Shown in pieces: positions 1 to 8,995 of a stretch of DNA of 14,869 nt (within the stretch, counting starts at the first letter, position 1; each line of letters opens with the position of its first letter). Below the pieces are notes generated by a model. The model ran no database searches. It saw only the letters and a list, made by a program, of their open reading frames with translations, and was not told the origin of the DNA. The translations under genes were made by a program, and so were the position numbers. Source of the DNA: DASRQK01 sp964401685 (GTDB taxonomy: Bacteria; Bacteroidota; Bacteroidia; Sphingobacteriales; Sphingobacteriaceae); assembly GCA_964401685.1 (NCBI GenBank), contig CAYNZH010000043.1, positions 1 through 14,869 of the forward strand, read 5' to 3'.

Positions 1-513
1 GTGAGCGTATCCATGAAAGACGTGACCCAAAGCGTGTTGATATACTTGGGCATTCCGTTTGTGGCAGGCTTTGTAAGTCGCTATGTGCTCATCAGGGCCA
101 AGGGCATCGAATGGTTTAACCGAAAATATATTCCAAAAATATCGCCTATTACCTTGTACGCCTTGCTGTTTACCATCGTATTGATGTTCAGTCTGAAAGG
201 CGATAAATTAGTCGAACTACCGTTGGATGTCGTGAAAATTGCAATTCCGCTGATCATCTATTTTGTATTGATGTTTTTCATTAGCTTCTTTGTGAGCAAA
301 TCCCTAAATGTTCCCTATGACAAAAATGCATCTATCGCATTTACAGCCGCAGGTAACAACTTTGAATTAGCGATCGCCGTAGCCATTGCCGTGTTCGGCA
401 TCCACTCACCCCAAGCCTTTGTGGGCGTCATCGGCCCACTGGTGGAAGTTCCGGTATTGATACTTTTAGTAAGGGTCAGCTTGTGGTTGAAGAAAAAATA
501 CTATAAAGGATGA
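1..513 (+). CDS. acr3: ACR3-family arsenite efflux permease, C-terminal part
   Basis: Integral inner-membrane permease that exports arsenite, usually encoded in ars operons. The 170 visible residues carry about five hydrophobic segments. The ACR3 signature GNNFELAIAVAI lies near residues 118-129, where a conserved glutamate of the transport path is found, followed by the last helix pair with GPLVEVPVLILLVR and a short basic tail ending in KKKYYKG. The family is usually about 340-400 residues, so more than half is missing on the left. The GTG at position 1 is simply the window edge, since the frame is already open there. The conserved cysteine of an earlier helix is outside the window. The stop is TGA at 511-513, directly followed by repeat copy A, so any ars operon ends here. 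Family call is firm; substrate is inferred from the family. Confidence 0.9.
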   Translation: MSVSMKDVTQSVLIYLGIPFVAGFVSRYVLIRAKGIEWFNRKYIPKISPITLYALLFTIVLMFSLKGDKLVELPLDVVKIAIPLIIYFVLMFFISFFVSKSLNVPYDKNASIAFTAAGNNFELAIAVAIAVFGIHSPQAFVGVIGPLVEVPVLILLVRVSLWLKKKYYKG

Positions 514-524
514 CCTTTGCTTGT

Positions 525-760
525 AAATTTTCCCTCTTGCGCTACCCTTGAGTATCAGGGCTTTACGAAAAGCGTGTTTTTGGGTTTAATTCTCTGACAA
601 TCAGTCACTTGCCCAAACATCATTGTACAACACTCGGTGCAAGCAACTGAAATACAGCATTATTCTCCATCATTGTACAATGATCCAGCTCATACCCCTA
701 ACAATGAGCTAGTTAGAATTCACACATTATAGCCCAAAAAAAACTACAAAAACGCACACC
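525..760 (+). repeat. Palindromic intergenic repeat, copy A
   Basis: Complete copy in the gap between acr3 and the SusC gene. Its first 35 bases (525-559) are identical to 8363-8397 in copy B. Then come GCGTGTTTTTG (572-582), TGACAATCAG (595-604), box 1 ATTGTACAAC (622-631), box 2 ATTGTACAAT (672-681, inside the 16-bp palindrome ATCATTGTACAATGAT), AGCCC followed by an A run (731-743), and CAAAAACGCACACC (747-760). Starts of box 1 and box 2 are 50 bp apart and box 2 to AGCCC is 59 bp, the same as in copy B. No gene was seen in 514-859. Confidence 0.88.
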
Positions 761-859
761 AGTTTTCGGGGCTTTCAAAGTTAATCGATTATTAACACAA
801 GCCCAACATAGCTTCTCTAACATTGCACTCGATTTAATCATGCTAAAAAAACGAAGAAG
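761..859 (+). promoter_or_regulatory. Leader region of the SusC-SusD-phosphoesterase operon
   Basis: Ninety-nine bases between repeat A and the SusC start. They hold a near-palindrome, TTAATCGATTATTAA at 781-795, and an A-rich stretch directly before the ATG (847-859). I found no clear TAnnTTTG promoter box here, so the promoter may lie inside repeat A or be non-canonical. No sigma/anti-sigma or hybrid two-component regulator is visible nearby. Regulatory role is inferred from position only. Confidence 0.35.
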
Positions 860-3800
860 ATGACAAAAGAGATGCGAATTCCCTACCAACGGCAGAAACA
901 CCTATGCCTTTATCTGATTTTGATCTTATTGATGTCCACACAAGCGGCTTGGGCCTCGAAGACTTTGGGGACGATTTCCGGGACAGTGACAGATGTCGAT
1001 GGCCGTCCCTTAGCCGGAGCCTCTATTGAAATTTTAGAATTACAGCAAGAGGCGGCGTCGAATGACTTTGGAGCCTATCAGCTTTCCGTGGCGCCGGGTA
1101 CTTACACAGTGGAAGTACGTTTTATCTCTTATGGTTCTCAACGCGAGACAAACGTCGTGGTGGCCCCCAAGGCAACCACGACTATCGATTTTAAATTGGC
1201 CTTACAGTCGGATGTGATTTCTGAAGTCGTGGTGGAAGTAGGCTATGGTGTACAGAAAAAGGTGAATTTGACGGGTGCCGTCGGCCAAATCACGTCAAAA
1301 GAGATCGAAAACAGGCCGTCTCCTAGTTTAACCCGTTTATTACAAGGAACCATCCCGAACTTGAACTTGAGAATAACCGATGGAAGCCCCAACAGAGGAG
1401 CTAACTACAACGTGAGAGGAACTACTTCTATCGGAGCGGGAGGAAGTGCGCTGATCTTGATTGACGGGGTCGAAGGCGATCCGAATATGATCAACCCAAA
1501 CGACGTAGAAAGTGTGACCGTCCTAAAGGATGCTTCGTCCGCAGCGGTTTATGGTTCTCGAGCTGCTTTTGGAGTCGTACTCATCACGACGAAATCGGCC
1601 GACACGGATCGGATACGAATCGATTTTAATTCCAATTATTCAGTAAATCGTCAGACCGTGACCCAAGATTTAGTTACCAATGGCTACCAATGGGCTCAAA
1701 ACTTTGACGAAGCGTTCTCTTCTTGGTACGATTACAATTCGCGAGCGATTTCCGTGAACAGCATTTTCCCTTTTTCTCTGGAGTATTTAGACGAGTTAGG
1801 GCGTAGAGATGCGGATCCATCGCTTCCCAAAGTCGAATACAATGAAGCATTAGGCCGTTATGAATATTTTGGAAATGAAGATTGGTTTGATCTATTATAT
1901 GCAGATCAAATTCCTTCCACCGAGCAGTCTTTAAGCATTTCTGGAGGAAGTGAAAACGTGAATTATTATTTGTCGGGTCGCTATTATTATCAGGATGGCG
2001 TGTTCCAATATAATCCCGATCAGTTCAATCGCTATAACCTGCGGGCAAAAGGCGATGTACGCGTCGCACCTTGGCTCACGGTCGAAAATAATTTTGAATT
2101 TACAAGCCACAGCTATTCCGTGCCCATGTTATCCGATCGCGATAATAATACCATTTGGCGAATGTTTGATCTATTGGCGTTCCCGATGGCTACCTTATAC
2201 AATCCAGACGGCACGTTTTCACAAACCGGGGTGCATTCGGGTTTAGGTTCCTTCATCGATGGAAACAACAACTCCCAACAAGGGTCATCCTATGTTCGCA
2301 ATACCGTAGGAGCGACCATAAAGCCTTGGGACGATCGGCTACGAATCAAGGCGGATTTTACGTACTCAAAAGAAAACGCAGATGAGCGCAGGGTAAACAA
2401 TTTCGTGAATTTCAGCAATGCCCCAGGTCATACATCGCGCCACGGTCGCAGTTTGCTCCAGCAATTTACCAATGAGCGCAGCTATATGGCCAGCAATATC
2501 ACCATCGACTATAACCAAGTGTTTCAGGATAAACACGATGTGAAAGGATTGGTCGGGTACAATGTGGAGTCTTCTACCTACAGCGTATTCAATGCGTCGC
2601 GTGATGGCATTTTGATAGAAGATAAACCAGATTTTAATTTGATGGATGGCCTAAACTACACCATCCAAGGAGGTGGAAACGAGTGGGCCTATCTAGGGTT
2701 ATTCTACCGCTTCAATTACGCCTATGACAATCGATACTTGTTGGAGCTGAATGGCCGGTATGACGGATCGTCCAAGTTTCCTTCCAATCAACGATTTGGC
2801 TTCTTTCCTTCGGTATCTGCGGGCTGGCGAGTGGGAGAAGAAACCTTTATGGAAGGGAGTAGGAACTGGTTAGATGAGTTCAAATTAAGAGGTTCGTACG
2901 GAACCTTGGGCAATGGGAATGTCGCACCCTATCGTTATTTGGAACAGATGGGCGTGCTTCGTACCGGAGTGGTTATGAATGGCATTCATCCAAACTACAC
3001 CCAAATGCCCGGGGTGATTCCTGATGGGTTGACCTGGGAAAAATCCACGACCCTGAATTTTGGCTTAGATGTGAGTGCGTTAAGAAATAGACTGGGATTG
3101 ACCTTCGATTGGTACGACCGTAAGACACAGGACATGTTTACCGCTGGCCAACCCCTACCTGCCGTATTTGGCGCGACCGTCCCTTTTGGCAACTACGCAG
3201 ACTTATCTACCCAGGGGTGGGAGCTCACCCTGTCATGGAGAGATAGAGGCAGCTTGTTTGGAAAGAATTTTGACTACGGCGTCAATGGGTCACTCTGGGA
3301 TAGCCAATCCGAGATTACCAAATTCAATAACCCCAATGGAAACCTATCAGCGACCTATTACGTCGGGCATCAAGTCGGCGAAATCTGGGGCTACGAAACC
3401 CTAGGCTTATTCCAGTCATTCGAAGAAATCCAACAACATGCGGATCAAAACTTCCTTCAAAACTCCAATAATCGCCAGTGGTTCCCCGGGGATATCAAGT
3501 TTGCAGACTTAAATGGCGACGGCGTGATCAATGCCGGCGACAATACGATTGACAATCCAGGAGACCGCCGCGTGATCGGCAACAATTCACCGCGTTATCA
3601 GTTCGGCTTTACCTTAAATGGCCGTTGGAATGGTATCGGGTTGTCGGCCTTCTTCCAGGGAGTGGGCAAACGCGATTGGTACTTCAACGGGGACGCAGGT
3701 ATGTTCTGGGGCTTGTACAATAGGCCCTACGGCTATCAGCCTAAACTCATGATGGAAAACATCTGGAGCGAAGAAAATCCGAACGGCTACTGGCCCCGTC

Positions 3801-4129
3801 TGAATGGATACATCGCCTTGAACTCTTCTCGTACCCTCGGTGCACCTCAGACCAGGTACTTACAAGATGCGAGCTACTTCCGTCTGAAAAATTTAACCGT
3901 AGATTATTCGCTTCCAAACCAATGGATTTCCAAGCTAAGTGTATCCAGAATCAACATGTATGTCACTGCGCAAAACTTGTTTACTTTCTCTGGCCTATTC
4001 AAGCACACCAAAAGTGTAGACCCAGAGGTGATCGAGAATTCAGTCGGCGATTTGATTAACCAAGGCGGCCAAGGCTATGCATATCCTATGCTTAAAACCA
4101 CGACCATTGGCTTGAACGTAACTTTCTAA
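860..4129 (+). CDS. SusC/RagA-family TonB-linked outer-membrane transporter
   Basis: Outer-membrane barrel that imports a bound ligand using TonB energy, in complex with the SusD-like lipoprotein encoded next. The 1089 residues show a signal peptide (about 1-33, hydrophobic run LCLYLILILL, likely cut after AWA), a carboxypeptidase-regulatory-like domain (about 36-115, GTISGTVTDVDGRPLAGA), a TonB-box region (about 122-130, EVVVEVGYG), a plug domain (about 136-246, with LIDGVEGDP and VTVLKDASSAAVYGSRAAFGV), then a long barrel. The barrel ends in the aromatic-rich TTIGLNVTF typical of outer-membrane insertion. Length is normal for SusC. ATG 860 is the chosen start; an internal ATG at 872 would also keep the signal peptide. 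There is only a short gap to the SusD gene. Ligand unknown; the third gene suggests a phosphorus-containing substrate. Confidence 0.95.
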   Translation: MTKEMRIPYQRQKHLCLYLILILLMSTQAAWASKTLGTISGTVTDVDGRPLAGASIEILELQQEAASNDFGAYQLSVAPGTYTVEVRFISYGSQRETNVVVAPKATTTIDFKLALQSDVISEVVVEVGYGVQKKVNLTGAVGQITSKEIENRPSPSLTRLLQGTIPNLNLRITDGSPNRGANYNVRGTTSIGAGGSALILIDGVEGDPNMINPNDVESVTVLKDASSAAVYGSRAAFGVVLITTKSADTDRIRIDFNSNYSVNRQTVTQDLVTNGYQWAQNFDEAFSSWYDYNSRAISVNSIFPFSLEYLDELGRRDADPSLPKVEYNEALGRYEYFGNEDWFDLLYADQIPSTEQSLSISGGSENVNYYLSGRYYYQDGVFQYNPDQFNRYNLRAKGDVRVAPWLTVENNFEFTSHSYSVPMLSDRDNNTIWRMFDLLAFPMATLYNPDGTFSQTGVHSGLGSFIDGNNNSQQGSSYVRNTVGATIKPWDDRLRIKADFTYSKENADERRVNNFVNFSNAPGHTSRHGRSLLQQFTNERSYMASNITIDYNQVFQDKHDVKGLVGYNVESSTYSVFNASRDGILIEDKPDFNLMDGLNYTIQGGGNEWAYLGLFYRFNYAYDNRYLLELNGRYDGSSKFPSNQRFGFFPSVSAGWRVGEETFMEGSRNWLDEFKLRGSYGTLGNGNVAPYRYLEQMGVLRTGVVMNGIHPNYTQMPGVIPDGLTWEKSTTLNFGLDVSALRNRLGLTFDWYDRKTQDMFTAGQPLPAVFGATVPFGNYADLSTQGWELTLSWRDRGSLFGKNFDYGVNGSLWDSQSEITKFNNPNGNLSATYYVGHQVGEIWGYETLGLFQSFEEIQQHADQNFLQNSNNRQWFPGDIKFADLNGDGVINAGDNTIDNPGDRRVIGNNSPRYQFGFTLNGRWNGIGLSAFFQGVGKRDWYFNGDAGMFWGLYNRPYGYQPKLMMENIWSEENPNGYWPRLNGYIALNSSRTLGAPQTRYLQDASYFRLKNLTVDYSLPNQWISKLSVSRINMYVTAQNLFTFSGLFKHTKSVDPEVIENSVGDLINQGGQGYAYPMLKTTTIGLNVTF

Positions 4130-4142
4130 ATTGACACAAAAG

Positions 4143-5903
4143 ATGAAAAAGATAAATATAACATACCTGAGTTGGATGGGCGCTTTGCTGTTACTCTTGA
4201 CAGCTTGTAGCGATCGCTTTCTAGACAAAGAACCCATGGATTCGCTGGTCCCAAACACTTTTTTCAACAACGAGCGAGATTTGAATTTGTATACAAATTC
4301 CTTTTATCAACGCATGCTTCCGACCGGTTTGGCCGTCGTCAGCGAAGACGGAATGGGCGACTATACGTCTAAAACCAGCTCACCGCAGTTCATCGCAGGA
4401 TCCTATTCATCCGTGAATGAACCTAGTTGGAACTGGACCAATCTGCGAAACATCAATTATTTTCTTTCAAAAGCAAACAACCCGCAAATCGATGCAGAAA
4501 TCCGCAATCACTACCAAGGGATCGCACGTTTTTTCCGTGCCTACTTTTACTTCGACAAGGTGAAAACCTATGGAGATGTGCCTTGGTATTCAGGAGTATT
4601 GGGTGTAGACGACGAAGACTTGTACAAAGGCCGCGATTCACGGGCCCTGGTGATGGATTCGGTTTTAGCCGATTTGAATTTTGCAGTAACGCACATTCGC
4701 AACACCAAAGACCAGACCTCTTCTACGGTGACACGCCAAGTCGCTCTCGCTTTTAAATCGAGAGTCGCCTTGTTCGAAGGCACGTTCCGCAAATACCACC
4801 CCGATTTGAACCTCTCTTCTTCCGCTGCACAATGGCTAAGAGAAGCTGCCGATGCGGCGAAGCAGGTGATGGATGAGGGACAGTATCGAGTGTACAACAC
4901 GGGCGATCCAACCAGCGACTACCGCAGCTTGTTCACGAGCGAAAATCCAGTAGCCGATGAGATTATGTGGGCAGTCGTGTATAACAATGGATTGAGAAAG
5001 TGGCACGACATCACCTGGCGATTTAATAGTGCCACGTATGGCTCTCGCTGGGGCTTAAACAAGCAATTTATCAACACGTATCTCCAATTGGACGGATCTC
5101 GATTTACCGATGTCGCAGGATTTGATACCATTCAATTTGTCCGCGAAGTAGCGGGTCGCGACCATCGATTGTCCCAAACTGTGAGGTCTTTAGGGTATAA
5201 GCGCAGCGACGGTACGCCAGCCCCTCCAAATTTCGGCTACACCTACACCGGCTACCACATTCATAAATTTAGTTTGGATGAAAGACGCTTAGATGGTGCG
5301 GGAGAGTCCTATAACTCTGTATCGCTGATCCGCTATGCCGAAGTTTTATTAAACTATGCCGAAGCAAAAGCCGAATTAGGCGAAATGGACGCTCATATCT
5401 GGAGCCAAACCATCGCGCCACTTCGACAACGTGCAGGGGTCAACCCAGCGCCTCCCACCCAAGCGGACCGCTATTTACAAGAGGTATATTTCCCGGAAAT
5501 AAATGATGCTTACTTATTGGAAATTCGCAGAGAAAGAGGCATAGAATTAGTATACGAAGGCCTTCGCTATGCGGACCTACTTCGCTGGAAAAAAGGCCAT
5601 CTATTGGAAATGCAATGGAAAGGAATCTATGTGCCCGGCAAAAACATCCTCATGGACCTGGATGGCAACGGTACGCCAGATGTCACTTTTGTTGACAGCG
5701 CACCCACCGGCAACATCATCCCAGGAGTGGTCTATTATGTCGTGGACGGGAAAGCTTCGCGCCTGACAGAAGGCGATAAAGGACACATTACCTGGCGCAA
5801 CGACGAAAATCGTCAATTTGATGCAAAAAAATATTACAAACCCATTTCCAATGCCGATCGGGTATTAAATAAAAACCTGACGCAAAACCCAGATTGGGAT
5901 TAA
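4143..5903 (+). CDS. SusD/RagB-family nutrient-binding outer-membrane lipoprotein
   Basis: Surface lipoprotein that captures ligand and acts as the lid of the SusC barrel. The start is set at ATG 4143 (586 residues) because it gives a compact lipoprotein signal, MKKINITYLSWMGALLLL, with lipobox L-T-A-C and Cys22 as lipidated residue. A TTG at 4131 would only add four residues. The N-terminal half has SusD-like helical repeats (FRAYFYFDKVKTYGDVPW near residue 130). The C-terminal part carries typical RagB/SusD motifs: SLIRYAEVLLNYAEAKAELGE, RRERGIELVYEGLRYADLLRW, and the closing KKYYKPI...NPDWD. It lies 13 bases after the SusC stop and 7 bases before the phosphoesterase gene, so all three are almost certainly co-transcribed. 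Ligand cannot be read from the sequence. Confidence 0.95.
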   Translation: MKKINITYLSWMGALLLLLTACSDRFLDKEPMDSLVPNTFFNNERDLNLYTNSFYQRMLPTGLAVVSEDGMGDYTSKTSSPQFIAGSYSSVNEPSWNWTNLRNINYFLSKANNPQIDAEIRNHYQGIARFFRAYFYFDKVKTYGDVPWYSGVLGVDDEDLYKGRDSRALVMDSVLADLNFAVTHIRNTKDQTSSTVTRQVALAFKSRVALFEGTFRKYHPDLNLSSSAAQWLREAADAAKQVMDEGQYRVYNTGDPTSDYRSLFTSENPVADEIMWAVVYNNGLRKWHDITWRFNSATYGSRWGLNKQFINTYLQLDGSRFTDVAGFDTIQFVREVAGRDHRLSQTVRSLGYKRSDGTPAPPNFGYTYTGYHIHKFSLDERRLDGAGESYNSVSLIRYAEVLLNYAEAKAELGEMDAHIWSQTIAPLRQRAGVNPAPPTQADRYLQEVYFPEINDAYLLEIRRERGIELVYEGLRYADLLRWKKGHLLEMQWKGIYVPGKNILMDLDGNGTPDVTFVDSAPTGNIIPGVVYYVVDGKASRLTEGDKGHITWRNDENRQFDAKKYYKPISNADRVLNKNLTQNPDWD

Positions 5904-5910
5904 GACATAA

Positions 5911-8208
5911 ATGATGAAGCACTTACAAAGAATTATAACCACGGTGGCAGGCATTGCGCTTGCCACCTTAGGGATGACTCAACCGACTTTTGGAAGACAA
6001 GCTCCCCCCTTTAAAGTCATGTCCTATAACATCCATAGTGGAACAGACGCCAAAAATCAGGACCGCCTAAAAGAAATGGGTGAATTCATCCGGGATAGCG
6101 GCGTAGACATCGTCGGTTTACAGGAAGTAGACAGTGTTTCTACGCGCTCTGGAGGGATAGACCAAGCGAAGTATTTAGGCGAAATCGCGGGCTTGCACCA
6201 CGCCTTTGAGCGCCATTTTGAGTTTCAAGGAGGGGCCTATGGACTCGCGTTGCTTTCGAGATTTCCGATCTTAGCCTTAGAGGCGACCCGCCTTCCTACC
6301 GACGCAGATCGCACTGATCCCACCGTGGTGCTCATGGTCGCCACCTTGGCCCTCTCCGACACCGACACCATTAACGTGGTCAATGTCCACCTGGATTATC
6401 GCGCACAAGCATCGCGTATTCGCCAAAGCCACATCCTAGTCGAGCGACTAAAGAACAGCCCTTATCCGCTGGTCCTTATGGGCGATCTGAACGCGAGGCC
6501 GCAAACACCAGAAATCGCCCACTTGCTCGACGGATTAGCCCTCGTCGACACCGATAGTCGTGGGGCATACACCTTCCCCGTGGACACCCCCAATCGGAAA
6601 ATCGATTATATTTTAGTCGACTCCTCCTTCGCACCCCTCGAAGCATCCGTGCCGGACGTCCCCCATTCAGATCACCTTCCAGTAATCGCTACTTTACAAT
6701 ATAATACACAGAAAAACGCATTTCGAGTTACCCCCTACTTACTTCCATCAGCACCACAAGGCAGCCTAAGAATGACCTGGTTCACGGGAACCTCCGTACC
6801 CGGAGAACTTCGCCTTTGGCTGGCAAATACCCGCGATACCCTGACGATTCCGAGTAGCCCAGCCTATGCCCACGAGCTTAATTATTCCGACCTGGAAGAA
6901 TCCGAACGGCCGGAATTTCCCGATATGTTCCACGGCCCCAACTGGAAACACAGCGTTCTCCTACATACATTGACCCCAGACGCCGTGTACCATTACGAAG
7001 TAACCCAGTCAGGACATACCTATCGAGACACCCTAAAGACTCCACCTCTACCTGGGAGCCGCCAAGCCGTGCGTTTTATCGCCATGGCAGATAGCGAAAC
7101 CGACCCAGAAGGACGCGTTACGCATAGAGATTGGGCACCAGGACCCCAACACGCGCTCAGCACAGGACGCCCAGCTGGAAAAACCACCTATTTGATGACA
7201 GAGACAACAGGGTTTATCGAAAATTTAAAAGCAGTTCGCTCGCAAGATCCAGCTTTCATCCTTATCGCAGGAGACATCGTGCAAGGTGGCGGATATCAGC
7301 GGGCCTGGGACGAATTTTTCAGGCATACAGCCGGAGAATTCGATCATCTAATAGGAAGTATACCCCTATTGCCAGCAATCGGAAATTGGGAAAACTTTGC
7401 AGCGAGAAACGGAGGCTACCATCCGGATGCCATTCGGCGATCACGAGCCAAATACAAAGCCTATTTTCACCTGCCCGAGAACCAAAGCACCCGCTATCAA
7501 GACGTCTATTACCGGACAGATTACGGCCCTGTAACCATCTTAACCCTAGACTCATCAAATGGATTGCCCGACAATTCAGACAACGACACAAACATCAATA
7601 TTGACGCAACCACGTACCCCGGTGACGACCTACCAGACCTCAATCCCGGTTCCGAACAGTGGCTTTGGGTCGAACGCGAACTAAAAGCCGCCCGGGCCGC
7701 CGGACAAGTCATTTTTGTCCAATTCCACCACATTCCCTATTCAAGCGGAGGACACATCCTTCCCGTCAGCATGGACGGAAGTTCAGGGCAAGCCGGCGTA
7801 CCCATGCGCCAATACACATCACTCTTTCATAAATATGGAGTAGTCGCCGTATTGAGCGGACACAATGAATCCTTAGAACATTCCGTCGTCGGAGGCGTAC
7901 ACTTTTGGGATCTAGGCATTGCCGGAGATGGATTTGGAATACCAGGAGACGACAAAGATCCGCGACGCAAAAACCAATACAGCCAATGGATCGCCCACAA
8001 ACACGCCGCCGAACATTGGGAAGGATCCCAGTTGATCGCCGGAGGAAAACACTACGGACACCTACTCATCACCGTCGTACCGGAGAACACCGGCTACCGT
8101 GTCACCATGGAACCCTATCATGTTTTCCCGATTACCGATGCCCAAGGCAAAGTGTCGAAAACTGAACTTCGACCATTCGATTATTCAGTAGAAGTGAATA
8201 TTCGATAA
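5911..8208 (+). CDS. Secreted EEP-family phosphodiesterase fused to a PAP-like metallophosphoesterase
   Basis: Predicted exported enzyme with two hydrolase modules in 765 residues. Signal peptide about 1-29. The EEP domain (about 34-264) keeps every catalytic motif: SYNIH (Asn40), LQEVD (Glu72), VNVHLD (His160), GDLNA (Asp192, Asn194), KIDYIL (Asp232) and SDHLP (Asp254, His255). A fibronectin-like segment (about 272-378, ending HYEVTQSGHTYRDTLKTPP) resembles the N-terminal part of purple acid phosphatases. The metallophosphoesterase domain (about 386-665) has GDIVQGG (Asp455), GNWE (Asn492), FHHIPY (His606/607) and GHNE (His651). Three usual positions differ: DxH/DxG reads DSE, GNH reads GNW, GHxH reads GHNE. 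Third gene of the SusCD operon, so it likely cleaves the imported ligand or prepares it. EEP members cut nucleic acids, inositol phosphates or sphingomyelin; which applies is not decided. Confidence 0.85.
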   Translation: MMKHLQRIITTVAGIALATLGMTQPTFGRQAPPFKVMSYNIHSGTDAKNQDRLKEMGEFIRDSGVDIVGLQEVDSVSTRSGGIDQAKYLGEIAGLHHAFERHFEFQGGAYGLALLSRFPILALEATRLPTDADRTDPTVVLMVATLALSDTDTINVVNVHLDYRAQASRIRQSHILVERLKNSPYPLVLMGDLNARPQTPEIAHLLDGLALVDTDSRGAYTFPVDTPNRKIDYILVDSSFAPLEASVPDVPHSDHLPVIATLQYNTQKNAFRVTPYLLPSAPQGSLRMTWFTGTSVPGELRLWLANTRDTLTIPSSPAYAHELNYSDLEESERPEFPDMFHGPNWKHSVLLHTLTPDAVYHYEVTQSGHTYRDTLKTPPLPGSRQAVRFIAMADSETDPEGRVTHRDWAPGPQHALSTGRPAGKTTYLMTETTGFIENLKAVRSQDPAFILIAGDIVQGGGYQRAWDEFFRHTAGEFDHLIGSIPLLPAIGNWENFAARNGGYHPDAIRRSRAKYKAYFHLPENQSTRYQDVYYRTDYGPVTILTLDSSNGLPDNSDNDTNINIDATTYPGDDLPDLNPGSEQWLWVERELKAARAAGQVIFVQFHHIPYSSGGHILPVSMDGSSGQAGVPMRQYTSLFHKYGVVAVLSGHNESLEHSVVGGVHFWDLGIAGDGFGIPGDDKDPRRKNQYSQWIAHKHAAEHWEGSQLIAGGKHYGHLLITVVPENTGYRVTMEPYHVFPITDAQGKVSKTELRPFDYSVEVNIR

Positions 8209-8362
8209 AGTCTATTTTTGAAGCTTGAAAAAATTACTATTCACTATTATTTCATAGATATGCACCTGTTAGGAATAAACGACAGAAGGCCGACATCAAA
8301 GAATCTAACAACCCGGCAACTAGGCGTAGTCACTTTGGTAAATTTCTTTTTGCTTCTGTTGA

Positions 8363-8597
8363 AAATTTTCCCTCTTGCGCTACCCTTGAGTATCAGGCGG
8401 TTACGAAAAGTGTGTTTTTGGGTTTAATTCGCTGACAATCAGTATCTTGCCCAAAAATCATTGTACAACACTCGGTGCAAGCAACTGAAACAAAACATCA
8501 TACCCCATCATTGTACAATGATTGGGCGTATACCCCTCATTATAAGCAACTTACAGAATGAGCTTTTTGGCCCAAAAAAAACTACAAAAACACACCC
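8363..8597 (+). repeat. Palindromic intergenic repeat, copy B
   Basis: Complete copy closing the SusCD operon unit, and the nearest relative of copy A. Positions 8363-8397 match A exactly. Ends form an 11-bp inverted repeat: GTGTGTTTTTG (8410-8420) and CAAAAACACAC (8585-8595). Inner arms GCTGACAATCAG (8431-8442) and CTCATTATAAGC (8537-8548) are imperfect inverted copies centred on the same point (8489.5) as the boxes ATTGTACAAC (8460-8469) and ATTGTACAAT (8510-8519). The DUF4260 stop codon at 8601 lies just beyond the right end. The rest of the gap, 8209-8362, shows no gene or clear terminator. Confidence 0.88.
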
Positions 8598-8600
8598 CCA

Positions 8601-8951
8601 TCATTTACCAATCCAACCCAAATGAGTATTCTTAAAATTGTCCCCAAATTTCAGCCCATAACCAAACATTCGATCCATCGCCGAATGGCCAAATAAAATC
8701 ACACCAGCCAAACTGAGCAAAGGGATATTCAGCCAAAACCCAAGAATTAAAACAGTGACGGCTAGAAATTTATGGTGAAAAACATTATAAAGCCACGCGC
8801 CAAACTTAGAATTAACCAAATAACCAACCATCGACAAATCCGGCAGAAGAATGCAAGCCGGAAAAACCCACCAAGCATACTCTAACTGACTAAATAAGAG
8901 TATTGAGAGTAAAAATTGCCCCAATTCCTCAAGTTTCAAAAGTCTATCCAT
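8601..8951 (-). CDS. DUF4260-family small membrane protein
   Basis: Predicted inner-membrane protein of 116 residues and unknown function. Family features visible: MDRLLKLEELGQFLLSI at the N terminus, a hydrophobic segment with YAWWVFPACILLPDLSM (about 26-42), the YNVFHHKFLA motif near residues 56-65, two more hydrophobic segments (about 65-90), and the conserved end GHSAMDRMFGYGLKFGDNFKNTHLGWIG. Length and order agree with the family. ATG 8951 is preferred; a TTG immediately before it would add one residue. The gene points toward repeat B, with its stop only a few bases from the repeat end. A deleted stub of the same gene, with the same upstream bases, is found at 11165-11237 beside copy E. 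Confidence 0.85.
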   Translation of the reverse strand: MDRLLKLEELGQFLLSILLFSQLEYAWWVFPACILLPDLSMVGYLVNSKFGAWLYNVFHHKFLAVTVLILGFWLNIPLLSLAGVILFGHSAMDRMFGYGLKFGDNFKNTHLGWIGK

Positions 8952-8995
8952 CAAATTCTGTTTTTTGCATCGTCCTTAGAAGCTGAGGTGCATAT

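Noticed and set aside
622..681. ATTGTACAAT boxes as AraR-type (TTGTAC-GTACAA) operators
   Set aside because: Half-sites overlap rather than being side by side, no arabinose genes or GntR-like regulator are present, and the paired 50-bp layout is different.
7131..7604. 157-residue open frame inside the phosphoesterase gene
   Set aside because: Shadow of a strongly supported gene in another frame; arginine-rich, low-complexity translation without family features.
8218..8427. 69-residue open frame in the gap before and into repeat B
   Set aside because: It runs into the conserved repeat, starts from a poor codon and resembles no protein; chance frame.
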